Counted from the stretch's first letter, positions 1 to 8,252 are shown. The stretch is 52,866 nucleotides of DNA from Pseudomonadota bacterium (GCA_963205125.1 CAUJJO010000067.1:1-52866); one strand, 5' to 3'. The notes: generated by a model not told the origin, from the sequence alone. Program-made: numbers and translations.

Positions 1-207
<207 letters not shown>

Positions 208-234
208 TCGGCCCGGCACCGATTCCGGCCTGCC

Positions 235-513
235 ATGGGCATGCGTGTGGTCAACCTGCTGCTGGCAGCGCTGCTGCTGCTGGTGCAGGGCGACCTCTGG
301 CTCGGCCGCTCCAGCCTGCCGCATGTCTGGAAGCTGCAGGGCGAGCTGCAGCAGCAGAACCGCGCCAACGAGGCCGCACGGGCGCGCAACGAGCGCCTGC
401 AAGCCGAGGTCAGCGACCTGCGCGCCGGCCTCGAGATGGTCGAGGAGAAGGCGCGCGCCGAGCTCGGGATGATCAAGCCCGACGAGATCCTCGTGCAGCT
501 CACGCGCCGCTAG
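235..513 (+). CDS. ftsB: Cell division protein FtsB (septum formation initiator)
   Basis: A 92-residue bitopic protein. A short cytoplasmic tip (MGMR) is followed by one membrane helix (about residues 5-20), then a coiled coil rich in Q, N, R and E (about 33-70), then a short conserved tail with KARAELGMIKPDEI. This is the DivIC/FtsB layout: FtsB joins FtsL and FtsQ in the divisome and helps signal activation of septal wall synthesis. Two in-frame ATGs (235 and 241) are possible starts. Its place directly after eno supports the call, as this pairing is widespread. Confidence 0.92.
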   Translation: MGMRVVNLLLAALLLLVQGDLWLGRSSLPHVWKLQGELQQQNRANEAARARNERLQAEVSDLRAGLEMVEEKARAELGMIKPDEILVQLTRR

Positions 514-558
514 CGCGGCCAGCGCCGCCCGCGCAGCCAGCGCAGCATCCCCGCCTCG

Positions 559-1170
559 ATGACCGATCCCCTGTTCCGGCTGCTGGGCAGCCCGGTGAGC
601 CTGCTCGAGCTGCTGGCCTTCGCGCTGGCGCTGTGGATGGTCGCCTGCAACCTGCGCGTCAACCCGCTGGCCTGGCCGCTGGCGATGATCTCCTCGGCGA
701 TGTACGGCTGGCTTTTCCTCGAGAGCCGGCTCTACGGCGAGGCCTCGCTGCAACTGCTCTTCATCGTCGTCGCGGCCTGGGGCTGGCGGCAGTGGCTTGC
801 CGGGCGCGGCAGCGACGGCCAGCCGCTGCGCGTGCATCGCCTGCGCAGCCGGCAGCGCCTGCTGGTGCTCGCCGCGACGCTGGCCGCCTGGCCGCTGCTG
901 GCGCTGCTGCTGCGCCACGCCACCGATTCCGACGTGCCCTGGCTCGACGCCCTGCCCACGGTGGGCAGCATCGCCGGGCAGATCCTGCTCGGGCGCAAGC
1001 GGGTCGAGAACTGGCCGACCTGGCTGGCCGTCAACCTGGTCAGCATCGCGCTCTTCGCGCACAAGGGCCTGTGGCTGACGGTGCTGCTGTACGCCCTCTT
1101 TGCGGCGCTCTCGGTGGTCGGCTGGCGCAGCTGGCAGCGGCTGCAGGCGATCGGGGCCGTGCATGGCTGA
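559..1170 (+). CDS. pnuC: Nicotinamide riboside transporter PnuC
   Basis: A 203-residue membrane protein with about seven hydrophobic helices. It contains the PnuC features NPLAWPLAMISSAMYGWLF near residue 35, WGWRQW near 76, and NWPTWLAVNLVSI near 150. PnuC proteins pass nicotinamide riboside across the inner membrane by facilitated diffusion, and trapping requires a cytoplasmic kinase. The next gene supplies a candidate kinase and overlaps the pnuC stop by eight bases, so the two are probably translated together. The start ATG at 559 gives an N-terminus of normal length. Confidence 0.92.
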   Translation: MTDPLFRLLGSPVSLLELLAFALALWMVACNLRVNPLAWPLAMISSAMYGWLFLESRLYGEASLQLLFIVVAAWGWRQWLAGRGSDGQPLRVHRLRSRQRLLVLAATLAAWPLLALLLRHATDSDVPWLDALPTVGSIAGQILLGRKRVENWPTWLAVNLVSIALFAHKGLWLTVLLYALFAALSVVGWRSWQRLQAIGAVHG

Positions 1171-1837
1171 AGCCATCGTCGTGGCCATCGTCGGCGCCGA
1201 GAGCACCGGCAAGACCCTGCTCGCGCAGGCGCTGGCGCAGCGTCTCTCGCGCGAGCACGGCCTGCGTGCGGCCTGGGTGCCGGAGTGGCTGCGGCCCTGG
1301 TGCGACGAGCACGCCCGCACGCCGCAGCGGGAGGAGCAGGCCGGCATCGCCGCCGCGCAGAGCGCGCTGATCGACGAGGCCGCGCGCGGCCACGACATCG
1401 TCCTCGCCGACACGACAGCGCTCATGACCGCGGTCTACAGCCACACCGTCTTCGGCGACGACTCGCTGGACGCGATGGCGGTGGCCGCCCACCGCCGCTG
1501 CAGGCTGACGCTGCTCACCGGCCTGGACATGCCCTGGGAGCCCGACGGCCTGCAGCGCGACGGCCCGCACGTGCGCCCGCCGGTGGATACGCGGCTGCGC
1601 ACGCTGCTGCACGCCCACGGCTTCGCCTACTCGGTGATCCTCGGCCGCGGCGCGCAGCGCGAGCGCGCGGCGCTGCAGGTGCTGGCACGCGAGCTGGCGC
1701 CGCTGCTGGGCGCAGGCGGTGCAGACAGCACATTCGCCGAAGCGGCAGCCACGCGCGCGGGCGCGCCGCTGCTCCGCGCGGCGACCGCGCCTACTGCACC
1801 GAGCGGCTTGCCGGCGGCTGGTTGCGCCCCGGGGTGA
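1163..1837 (+). CDS. NadR-like nicotinamide riboside kinase (AAA/P-loop)
   Basis: A 224-residue P-loop protein. Walker A is GAESTGKT at residues 11-18. Further on are VPEWLR and an ADTTALMTAVYSHTVFGD segment, both typical of the ribosylnicotinamide kinase domain of NadR. The DNA-binding and adenylyltransferase domains of full NadR are absent. With pnuC it would form a two-gene uptake route: PnuC lets nicotinamide riboside in, the kinase phosphorylates it to NMN. ATG at 1163 lies inside the pnuC end. The last about 35 residues are low-complexity Ala/Pro, and the 3' end runs 47 bases into hslO on the other strand; an upstream true stop was not seen. Kinase specificity is inferred from context. 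Confidence 0.85.
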   Translation: MAEAIVVAIVGAESTGKTLLAQALAQRLSREHGLRAAWVPEWLRPWCDEHARTPQREEQAGIAAAQSALIDEAARGHDIVLADTTALMTAVYSHTVFGDDSLDAMAVAAHRRCRLTLLTGLDMPWEPDGLQRDGPHVRPPVDTRLRTLLHAHGFAYSVILGRGAQRERAALQVLARELAPLLGAGGADSTFAEAAATRAGAPLLRAATAPTAPSGLPAAGCAPG

Positions 1838-2717
1838 ACAGCTCGCCGACGTCGACGGCGTCGAAGCGGTACTGGGCGCCGCAGAACTCGCAGCCGACCT
1901 CGACCGCGCCGCGCTCGGCGATCAGCTCCTCGCTCTCCTGCCGACCCAGGCCACGCAGCATGCCGCGCACGCGATCGCGCGAGCAGTTGCAGGCAAAGCG
2001 CGGCGCCAGCGGTTCGAAGCGCCGCAGCGGCTCCTGCCAGAAGAGGCGGTGCAGCAGCGTCGGCGCCTCCAGCGTCAGCAGTTCCTCGCGCTTCAAGGTC
2101 GCGCCGAGCATGGCGATGCGCTCGAAGGCCTCGCCGGCTGCCGCGTCCTCCTGCGTCGCCGGCAGGCGTTGCAGCAGCAGGCCGGCGGCCGCGTGCTCGT
2201 CGGCGGCCAGCACCAGCCGCGTCTGCAACTGCTCGGACTGGCGCATGTAGAGCTCGAGCATCGCCGCCACGCCCGGCAGCCGCGCACCGTCCGTGTCGCG
2301 CAGCGGCACGATGCCCTGGTAGGGCTGCTGCCCGGGCTGCCGGTCGCGGGGGTCGAGCGTGATCGCGCAGCGCCCGCGGCCGTGCAGGTCGAGCAGCTCG
2401 CCGAGCCCCGCGCCGGGCGCGATCGCGCCGGCCACCGTGGCGGTTGCCCGAAAGGCCAGCTCCGGCTGCACCTCGGCCACCACGAGCTGCAGCGGCCCGT
2501 CGCCGAAGACCTGCAGCACCAGCGCCCCCTTGAACTTGATGTTGGCCTGCATCAGCACGGCCGCGGCCGTCATCTCGCCCAGCAGCGTGCGCACCTCCGG
2601 GGCGAAGGGCTCGCGCTCGGCGCGCCGACGCAGCAGCTCCTGCCAGCCCTCGTCCAGGCGCACCAGCATGCCGCGCACGGGCAGGCCGTCGAAGACGAAC
2701 TTGTGCAGCTCGGACAT
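1791..2717 (-). CDS. hslO: 33 kDa redox-activated chaperonin Hsp33
   Basis: A 308-residue cytoplasmic holdase chaperone activated by oxidation. The C-terminal redox switch is intact: CNC at residues 243-245 and CEFC at 276-279, the CxC-N30-CxxC zinc tetrad of Hsp33. The N-terminal domain starts MSELHKFVFDG and contains LLGEMTAAAVLMQANIKF, a family signature. ATG at 2717 is chosen because the upstream in-frame sequence is low-complexity Arg/Ser and lies over the end of the next gene. The gene starts 5 bases after the carbonic anhydrase stop, so the two are likely one minus-strand unit. It overlaps the kinase gene tail to tail. Confidence 0.94.
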   Translation of the reverse strand: MSELHKFVFDGLPVRGMLVRLDEGWQELLRRRAEREPFAPEVRTLLGEMTAAAVLMQANIKFKGALVLQVFGDGPLQLVVAEVQPELAFRATATVAGAIAPGAGLGELLDLHGRGRCAITLDPRDRQPGQQPYQGIVPLRDTDGARLPGVAAMLELYMRQSEQLQTRLVLAADEHAAAGLLLQRLPATQEDAAAGEAFERIAMLGATLKREELLTLEAPTLLHRLFWQEPLRRFEPLAPRFACNCSRDRVRGMLRGLGRQESEELIAERGAVEVGCEFCGAQYRFDAVDVGELFTPGRNQPPASRSVQ

Positions 2718-2721
2718 CGCC

Positions 2722-3246
2722 TCAATCCACGCGCACGGCCTGCGTGCGATGGTGCTCGGCATGCTCGACGTAGCCCGCCGCACTCTGCACGAGGCCCGCG
2801 ATCTCCTCGGCACTGAGCGCGCGCACGAGCTTGGCCGGCCGCCCCATGATCATCGAGCCGTCCGGGAATTCCTTGCCCTGCGTCACCAGCGAACCCGCGC
2901 CGACGAGGCAGTGGCGGCCGATGCGCGCGCCGTTGAGGATCACCGACTGGATGCCGATCAGCGAGCCCTCGCCTATCGTGCAGCCGTGCAGCATGCACTG
3001 GTGGCCGACGGTGACGCCCGCGCCGAGCTCGAGCACGAAGCCCGGGTCGGTGTGCAGCACGCTGCCGTCCTGCACGTTGCTGCCTTCGCCGATGCGGATG
3101 AGATCGTTGTCCGCGCGCAGCGTGCAGCCGTACCAGACGCTGCTGTGCGCGGCCAGCTCCACGCGCCCGATGACGCTCGCGTTCTCCGCCACCCAGGCCG
3201 TGGGCGCCAGCTGCGGCGCGTGCGCGCCGATTCGATAAAGGGCCAA
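2722..3246 (-). CDS. Gamma carbonic anhydrase-family hexapeptide protein
   Basis: A 174-residue left-handed beta-helix protein of the YrdA/CaiE/gamma-CA family. Hexapeptide repeats run from about residue 14 to 140. Three histidines that would bind metal in the trimer are present at 65, 82 and 87 (SVLHTDPG, GHQCMLHG). Family members are zinc or iron carbonic anhydrases or structural relatives with unproven activity, so the exact reaction is not certain. The start is TTG at 3246 giving MALYRIGAHAP, which matches where relatives begin; no ATG is available nearby. It is divergent from the DUF455 gene and upstream of hslO. Confidence 0.9.
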   Translation of the reverse strand: MALYRIGAHAPQLAPTAWVAENASVIGRVELAAHSSVWYGCTLRADNDLIRIGEGSNVQDGSVLHTDPGFVLELGAGVTVGHQCMLHGCTIGEGSLIGIQSVILNGARIGRHCLVGAGSLVTQGKEFPDGSMIMGRPAKLVRALSAEEIAGLVQSAAGYVEHAEHHRTQAVRVD

Positions 3247-3303
3247 GGCCGCCTCCCCGCCGGTCCACGAAGGACAGGAATGAGCAAAGGGATAATTCTA
3301 GGG

Positions 3304-4116
3304 ATGGAACTGCGCAGCGCCGCCCGCGAGGCCCTGGTCTTGGATGAGCCCGCGGCCAAGGCGCAGGCCGCTGCCGCGCTGCTCGAGGCCTGCCGCGGCG
3401 GCGCCGCGATCGACCCCGACGTGAGCCTGCCGCCGCTGCCCGCAGGCCCCGGCCGGCCGCCGCGGCCGCGGCTCGTCGACCCGGCGGCGCTGCCGCGGCG
3501 CTCGCCCTTCACGCAGGAAGGCCGCGCCACGCTGTTGCACGCCGTCGCACACATCGAGTTCAACGCGATCAACCTCGCGCTCGACGCCGTCTGGCGCTTT
3601 GCCGGCATGCCGCTCGACTACTACCGCGACTGGCTGCGCGTGGCCGCCGAGGAAGGCAGGCACTACGGCCTGCTCGCCGAGCACCTGGCCTCGCTCGGCC
3701 ACGGCTACGGCGACTTCGACGCGCACGACGGCCTGTGGGCGATGGCCGAGCGCACGCAGGAGGACGTGCTCGCGCGCATGGCGCTGGTGCCGCGCACGCT
3801 CGAGGCGCGCGGCCTGGACGCCACGCCGCCGATGCAGCAGCGCCTGCGCCAGGCCGGTGACCTGCGCGCGGTCGAGATCCTCGACCTCATCCTGCGCGAG
3901 GAAGTCGGGCACGTGGCGATCGGCAACCGCTGGTTCCGCTGGCTGTGCGAGCGCGCCGGCCGCGAGCCCACCGCGGCCTACGCCGAGCTCGCGCGCCGCC
4001 ACCGCGCGCCGCGCCCGAAGGGCCCGTTCAACCTCGACGCGCGCCGTGCCGCGGGCTTCAGCGAAGCGGAGCTTGCCGCACTCGGCGAAGGCGCGGCAAA
4101 CCCACGCCAGCCGTGA
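3304..4116 (+). CDS. Ferritin-like DUF455 family protein
   Basis: A 270-residue all-helical protein with ferritin-like di-iron motifs: HIEFNAINLALD near residue 80, EEGRHYGLLAEHL near 117, and REEVGHVAIGNRWF near 200. DUF455 proteins are widespread in proteobacteria and their substrate is not established; a relative is seen next to oxidative-stress and RNA-modification genes. Start choice is uncertain. ATG 3304 gives MELRSAAREAL, as relatives usually begin. ATG 3280 has the better Shine-Dalgarno (AAGGA, five bases away). A GATAAT box at 3291-3296 would place transcription at about 3303, which would make the 3304 start leaderless. The gene is divergent from the gamma-CA gene. Confidence 0.88.
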   Translation: MELRSAAREALVLDEPAAKAQAAAALLEACRGGAAIDPDVSLPPLPAGPGRPPRPRLVDPAALPRRSPFTQEGRATLLHAVAHIEFNAINLALDAVWRFAGMPLDYYRDWLRVAAEEGRHYGLLAEHLASLGHGYGDFDAHDGLWAMAERTQEDVLARMALVPRTLEARGLDATPPMQQRLRQAGDLRAVEILDLILREEVGHVAIGNRWFRWLCERAGREPTAAYAELARRHRAPRPKGPFNLDARRAAGFSEAELAALGEGAANPRQP

Positions 4117-4141
4117 TCGCCCGCGGATCGACGCGCGCCCC

Positions 4142-5377
4142 GTGAACGCCGACGCGCTCTTCGCCCAGCGCAGCTTCATGCGCCTGTGGATGGCGCGGCT
4201 GGCCGGCACCGCGGGCAGCCAGATCCTCATGCTGGCGCTGGGCTGGCAGATGTACGAGCTGACCGGCTCGGCCTGGGACCTGGGGCTGGTCGGCCTGCTG
4301 CAGTTCCTGCCGGCGCTGCCGCTGCTGCTGCCGGTGGGCCAGGCCATCGACCGCTTCAACCGCGCGCGGCTGCTCGCGCTGTGCCTCGTCTGCCAGGTCG
4401 GCATCGCCGCCGCGCTGCTGCTGGCCGAACACGCCGGGCAGATGTCGCGCGGCACCCTGCTGGCGGTGTCGGTGGCGATCGGCGTCATGCGCGCGATCCA
4501 GATGCCCACGCAGCAGGCGCTGGTGCCGCTGCTGGTGCCGCCTGCGCTGCTGGCGCGGGCGATGGCCTTCAGCGCCGCAGGCATCCAGGCCGCCATCATC
4601 GGCGGGCCGGCGGTCGGCGGGCTGCTCTTCGTCGCCGGCGCCAAGACCGTCTACGCCAGTTGCGTGGGCCTGTTCGCGCTGGCCACCGCCTTCGTGGCAC
4701 TCGGCGTGCGCTACCGCCACCAGCGTCCGACCGAGGCCGCCAACCTGCAATCGCTGCTCGCCGGTCTGCGCTTCGTGTTCGCCAACAAGGTCGTGCTGGG
4801 GGCCATCTCGCTCGATCTCTTCGCCGTGCTGCTGGGCGGCGCGACCGCGCTGCTGCCGATGTTCGCCAAGGACATCCTGCAGGTCGGCGCCACGGGCCTC
4901 GGGCTGCTGCGCGCGGCACCCGCGGTCGGCGCGCTGGCGATGTCGGTCGTCCTCACACGCTGGACCATCCGCCGCCGCACCGGCCCGCTGCTGCTGGGCT
5001 CGGTGGCCTTCTACGGCCTGACCATGCTCGTCTTCGGCTGGACGCAGGCGTTCTGGGTCGCGATGGCCGCCCTTGCGCTCGGCGGCGCGGCGGACATGGT
5101 CAGCGTGGTGATCCGGCAGACCCTGGTGCAGATCGACACGCCGGACGCGATGCGCGGGCGCGTGAGCGCCGTCAACGCCGTCTTCATCGGCGCCAGCAAC
5201 CAGCTCGGCGAGTTCCGCGCCGGCAGCGTCGCCGCCTTCATCGGCCCGGTCGGCTCGGTGCTGCTGGGGGGCCTTGGCACCTGCCTCGTCGCCGCCCTCT
5301 GGTGGCGCCTCTTCCCCACCCTCGCCGAGCGCGACGCACTCGCGACCGCGGAGGCGGCGAAGGTCTCGACGCGATAG
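4142..5377 (+). CDS. MFS transporter, MFS_3 (EntS-like) family
   Basis: A 411-residue protein with about 12 predicted membrane helices. It starts NADALFAQRSFMRLWMARL and carries the loop-2 element GQAIDRFNRARLL typical of major facilitators. Late in the protein, VSAVNAVFIGASNQLGEFRAG is a recognisable signature of the enterobactin-exporter-like MFS_3 group. Substrate cannot be read from sequence. GTG at 4142 is used because it begins at the expected N-terminus and follows the DUF455 stop by 25 bases; the upstream in-frame reading is a shadow of that gene. Inner-membrane location. Confidence 0.9.
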   Translation: MNADALFAQRSFMRLWMARLAGTAGSQILMLALGWQMYELTGSAWDLGLVGLLQFLPALPLLLPVGQAIDRFNRARLLALCLVCQVGIAAALLLAEHAGQMSRGTLLAVSVAIGVMRAIQMPTQQALVPLLVPPALLARAMAFSAAGIQAAIIGGPAVGGLLFVAGAKTVYASCVGLFALATAFVALGVRYRHQRPTEAANLQSLLAGLRFVFANKVVLGAISLDLFAVLLGGATALLPMFAKDILQVGATGLGLLRAAPAVGALAMSVVLTRWTIRRRTGPLLLGSVAFYGLTMLVFGWTQAFWVAMAALALGGAADMVSVVIRQTLVQIDTPDAMRGRVSAVNAVFIGASNQLGEFRAGSVAAFIGPVGSVLLGGLGTCLVAALWWRLFPTLAERDALATAEAAKVSTR

Positions 5378-5419
5378 AAAGGGTTGGGGGGCCGAGCCCG
5401 GGCCGATCCTGCCCAGTGC

Positions 5420-5453
5420 TAGTATGTGTACCGTTCTCTGCCCGAGTACACAT
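5420..5453. promoter_or_regulatory. vapBC promoter with operator-like inverted repeat
   Basis: A perfect 8-bp inverted repeat, ATGTGTAC (5424-5431) and GTACACAT (5446-5453), lies two bases upstream of the vapB start. A -10-like TAGTAT (5420-5425) overlaps its left arm. VapB proteins and VapBC complexes commonly repress their own promoter through such repeats, so this is the likely autoregulatory operator. No strong ribosome binding site is seen in front of vapB. Confidence 0.7.
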
Positions 5454-5454
5454 C

Positions 5455-5649
5455 ATGCGCACGAATATCGAGATCGACGACAAGCTCATGAAGGAGGCCT
5501 TGAAGGCCACGGGCGCGAAGACCAAGCGTGAGGCGGTCGAGCTTGGTTTGAAGACCTTGGTGTGGCTGCGGGCGCAGGAGAAGGCGAGGGAACTCAAGGG
5601 CAGGATCCGCTGGGAAGGCGATCTGGACGCCATGAGGACCGACCGGTGA
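5455..5649 (+). CDS. vapB: VapB-family antitoxin
   Basis: A 64-residue protein starting MRTNIEIDDKLM, the ribbon-helix-helix-type N-terminus of the VapB2/DUF2191 antitoxins. TGAKTKREAVELGLKTLV forms the helical part. The C-terminal half (RELKGRIRWEGDLDAMR) would wrap the toxin. Its stop overlaps the start of vapC (GTGA), as usual for antitoxin-toxin pairs. The antitoxin blocks the VapC nuclease and represses the operon. ATG 5455 sits directly after the inverted repeat. Confidence 0.93.
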   Translation: MRTNIEIDDKLMKEALKATGAKTKREAVELGLKTLVWLRAQEKARELKGRIRWEGDLDAMRTDR

Positions 5650-6047
5650 TCCTGGTCGACTCCAGCGTATGGGTCGACTACTTCCGCGCCGCGGACACGC
5701 CCCAGGTCGCCTTGCTCGACTCCTTGCTCGGCCGCATGCCGATTGCCGTGGGCGACCTGATCGCCGCCGAGGTTCTGCAAGGCGTGCGCGACGATCGGCA
5801 GTACACGTGGGTGAAGAAGACCCTGGACCTCTTCGAGCACGTCGACCTGGTGGGCTACGCGCTCGCCGTCCGGGCATCCGAGCACGATCGGGTGCTTCGA
5901 GCCAAGGGCATCACGATTCGCAAGACCATCGACACCCTCATTGCCGCGCGCTGCATCGAAGATGGCCTGACCCTGCTTCACGCCGACCGGGACTTCGATC
6001 CCTTCGTGGAACATCTCGGACTGCGGACCGCTTACTCGGAGACTTGA
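5646..6047 (+). CDS. vapC: VapC-family PIN-domain toxin ribonuclease
   Basis: A 133-residue PIN-domain protein. The acidic metal-binding residues are present: D5 (LVDSSVWVDYF), E42 (AAEVLQG), D96 (KTIDTLIA) and D114 with D116 (HADRDFD). VapC toxins cleave tRNA or rRNA and halt growth when the antitoxin is lost; the RNA target here is unknown. GTG at 5646 is the start, overlapping the vapB stop. With all catalytic residues intact, the pair looks functional rather than decayed. Confidence 0.93.
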   Translation: MILVDSSVWVDYFRAADTPQVALLDSLLGRMPIAVGDLIAAEVLQGVRDDRQYTWVKKTLDLFEHVDLVGYALAVRASEHDRVLRAKGITIRKTIDTLIAARCIEDGLTLLHADRDFDPFVEHLGLRTAYSET

Positions 6048-6102
6048 GCAGAAGGGCTGGCGATCACCCTCTGGCATCCGGATACAGCGATTGATTGCCT
6101 CA

Positions 6103-6125
6103 TTCTCCGTATCTGATGCGGAGAA
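6103..6125. promoter_or_regulatory. Palindromic operator-like site upstream of fic
   Basis: A 23-bp near-perfect palindrome with arms TTCTCCG (6103-6109) and CGGAGAA (6119-6125) around ATCTGAT. Its right flank GCGGAGAAAAGCT (6118-6130) recurs exactly at 6172-6184, inside the first codons of fic. A -10-like TCTAAT at 6153-6158 would start transcription close to the ATG at 6165. The Fic protein ends in a winged-helix-like segment, so self-repression at this site is a reasonable inference. Confidence 0.6.
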
Positions 6126-6164
6126 AAGCTTTCCTTTGCGGCGAATCGAGCGTCTAATCGCCGC

Positions 6165-7298
6165 ATGTCAAGCGGAGAAAAGCTCTACATCTGGCAGGTG
6201 GATGACTGGCCGAACTGGCGTTACGACCTTCCTGCGCTGGCCTCATCGTTGACCGAGGTCAGCCGCGCTCAAGGCGTGCTGCTGGGTCGCCTGGCCGACG
6301 TGGGGCTGACCCTGCGCGATCAGGCAAGCCTTGCCGCCCTCACCGAAGACGTCGTCAAGACCAGCGCGATCGAGGGCGAGCTGCTGAACGTCGAATCGGT
6401 GCGTTCGTCCCTGGCAAGGCGTCTTGGCGTGGACATCGGCGCCGTCGCGCCGACGGATCGGCACGTCGATGGGGTGGTCGAGATGGTGCTGGATGCCAGC
6501 GAGAACGCGGCGGCTGCGCTGACCGCCGAGCGACTGTTCGGCTGGCACGCCGCCTTGTTTCCGACCGGCTATTCGGGCATGAGCCCGATCGCCGTCGGCC
6601 GCTGGCGCGACGATGCCCAAGGCCCGATGCAGGTGGTGTCGGGCCCGGTCGGGCGGCGCAAGCTTCACTTCCAGGCTCCGCCTGCGGACCGGCTCCCTGT
6701 CGAGACCGCAAAGTTCCTGTCATGGGCGAACGCGCAGACCGCCGAGCCTGCGCTGGTGAAGGCGGGTCTTGCGCACCTCTGGTTCGTCACGCTGCATCCC
6801 TTCGACGACGGCAACGGCCGCATCGCGCGCGCGGTGGGCGACCTCTTCCTCGCGCGCGCGGAATGGCCATGGATGCAAGGCAGCCCGCGACGCTTCTACA
6901 GCCTCTCGGCGCAGATCCAGCGCGAGCGCAAGGACTACTACGACGTGCTCGAGCGCACGCAAAAGGGGCCGCTCGTCGTGACCGACTGGCTGTCATGGTT
7001 CCTCGGCGTCCTCGCCCGCGCCGTCGCCAGCGCGCAAACGAAGCTCGACGCGGTGCTGTTCAAAGCGCGCTTCTGGCAAGGCCTTGCGGGAACGCCCCTG
7101 AACGCGCGGCAGGTGAAGCTGCTGAATCGGCTGCTCGACGGCTTCGAGGGCAAGCTCACCAGCAGCAAGTGGGCATCGATCGCCAAGTGCTCGCCCGACA
7201 CCGCGCTGCGCGACATCACCCGGTTGCTGCAACTGGGCGTGCTGAAGAAGTCGCCCGGTGGCGGACGCAGCACCGGCTACGAGCTGCAGGATCGTTGA
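6165..7298 (+). CDS. Fic family protein (AMPylase, class II, DUF4172 N-terminus)
   Basis: A 377-residue Fic protein. The N-terminal part (YIWQVDDWPNWRYD) matches the DUF4172 domain. An inhibitory helix motif SAIEGE lies at residues 67-72 with the obstructing glutamate at 70, N-terminal to the Fic core, which makes it class II. The catalytic motif HPFDDGNGR is intact at 211-219. The C-terminus (about 315-377) looks like a winged helix with a basic wing GGGRST. Fic enzymes transfer AMP or related groups to target side chains; the target here is unknown. It follows vapBC in the same direction and overlaps cysQ by 22 bases tail to tail. GC looks lower than its neighbours, suggesting acquisition. 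Confidence 0.93.
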   Translation: MSSGEKLYIWQVDDWPNWRYDLPALASSLTEVSRAQGVLLGRLADVGLTLRDQASLAALTEDVVKTSAIEGELLNVESVRSSLARRLGVDIGAVAPTDRHVDGVVEMVLDASENAAAALTAERLFGWHAALFPTGYSGMSPIAVGRWRDDAQGPMQVVSGPVGRRKLHFQAPPADRLPVETAKFLSWANAQTAEPALVKAGLAHLWFVTLHPFDDGNGRIARAVGDLFLARAEWPWMQGSPRRFYSLSAQIQRERKDYYDVLERTQKGPLVVTDWLSWFLGVLARAVASAQTKLDAVLFKARFWQGLAGTPLNARQVKLLNRLLDGFEGKLTSSKWASIAKCSPDTALRDITRLLQLGVLKKSPGGGRSTGYELQDR

Positions 7299-8098
7299 GC
7301 CGATGACGCTGCGCGCTCGAACGCCTCGCAAGCACCGCCGCGCGCAACGAAGTGCGGGTTCTCGTAGCCCGGCTTGCCATAACGCAGCGGCTGGCCATCG
7401 AGCGTGCAGACGCTGCCGCCGGCCGCCGCGAGCACCGCGTGGCCGGCGGCGATGTCCCACTCCATCGTGCGGCCCAGGCGCGGGTAGAGGTCGGCCTGCC
7501 CTGCGGCGATCAGGCACAGCTTGAGCGAGGAGCCGGCGTCGATGCGGCGCGCAACGCGCGTGCCGCGCAGGAAAGCGTCCAGCGCCGCGGCGTCGCCGTG
7601 CGAGCGGCTGGCGACCACCGTCGCGCCTTCGGCGGGCTGCGCGCGCACGGTGATCGCGCGCCGGCCGGCCTCGTCCTCGAGCCAGGCGCCCTGCCCGGCC
7701 ACGCCTGCATAAAGCCGGCCAAGCGCCGGTGCGGCGACGACGCCAAGGCGCGGCGCGCCCTGCTCGATCAGCGCGACGTTGACCGTGAACTCGCCGTTGC
7801 GCGCGACGAACTCCCTGGTGCCGTCCAGCGGGTCGACGAGCCAGAAGCGCGGCCCCGCGATCGCCGCGGCGACTTTGCCGCGCGCGGCCATCTCCTCGGC
7901 GACCACCGGCACCTGCGGTGCAAGCGCGCGCAGCGCGGGGACGATGAGCGCTTCGGCGCGCTCGTCGGCCTCGGTGACAGGCGAAGCATCGGCCTTGGCC
8001 TGCACCGCGAAGTCGCGCGCGTAGACGCTCATCACGAGCGCGGCGGCCTCGCGCACGATGTGCACGACGGCTTCGAGATCGGGCAATGCGGCAATCAA
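7277..8098 (-). CDS. cysQ: 3'(2'),5'-bisphosphate nucleotidase CysQ
   Basis: A 273-residue inositol-monophosphatase-fold enzyme. It has the metal-binding motifs VVAEE (near residue 69), [13 protein letters not shown] (near 87-99) and [15 protein letters not shown] (near 215). CysQ removes the 3' phosphate from PAP or PAPS during sulfate assimilation and prevents PAP build-up. It is divergent from cysD, 154 bases away, and its 3' end overlaps fic. The last about 15 residues are low-complexity and may reflect the junction with the accessory island. Confidence 0.92.
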   Translation of the reverse strand: MIAALPDLEAVVHIVREAAALVMSVYARDFAVQAKADASPVTEADERAEALIVPALRALAPQVPVVAEEMAARGKVAAAIAGPRFWLVDPLDGTREFVARNGEFTVNVALIEQGAPRLGVVAAPALGRLYAGVAGQGAWLEDEAGRRAITVRAQPAEGATVVASRSHGDAAALDAFLRGTRVARRIDAGSSLKLCLIAAGQADLYPRLGRTMEWDIAAGHAVLAAAGGSVCTLDGQPLRYGKPGYENPHFVARGGACEAFERAASSAQRSCSS

Positions 8099-8252
8099 AA
8101 CGGCTCCCTGGCGCGGTTGATCGTAATCGTCATGAATCGCTCGCTTGGTCCGGATTTGCTTATGAAAACTCGGTCTGTCGAGTGCAATCGGGCGACCAGA
8201 TACTCGCTACCCTCGTCACGGCCCGCAAGAGGGCACGCCGATCGGAATTCAC

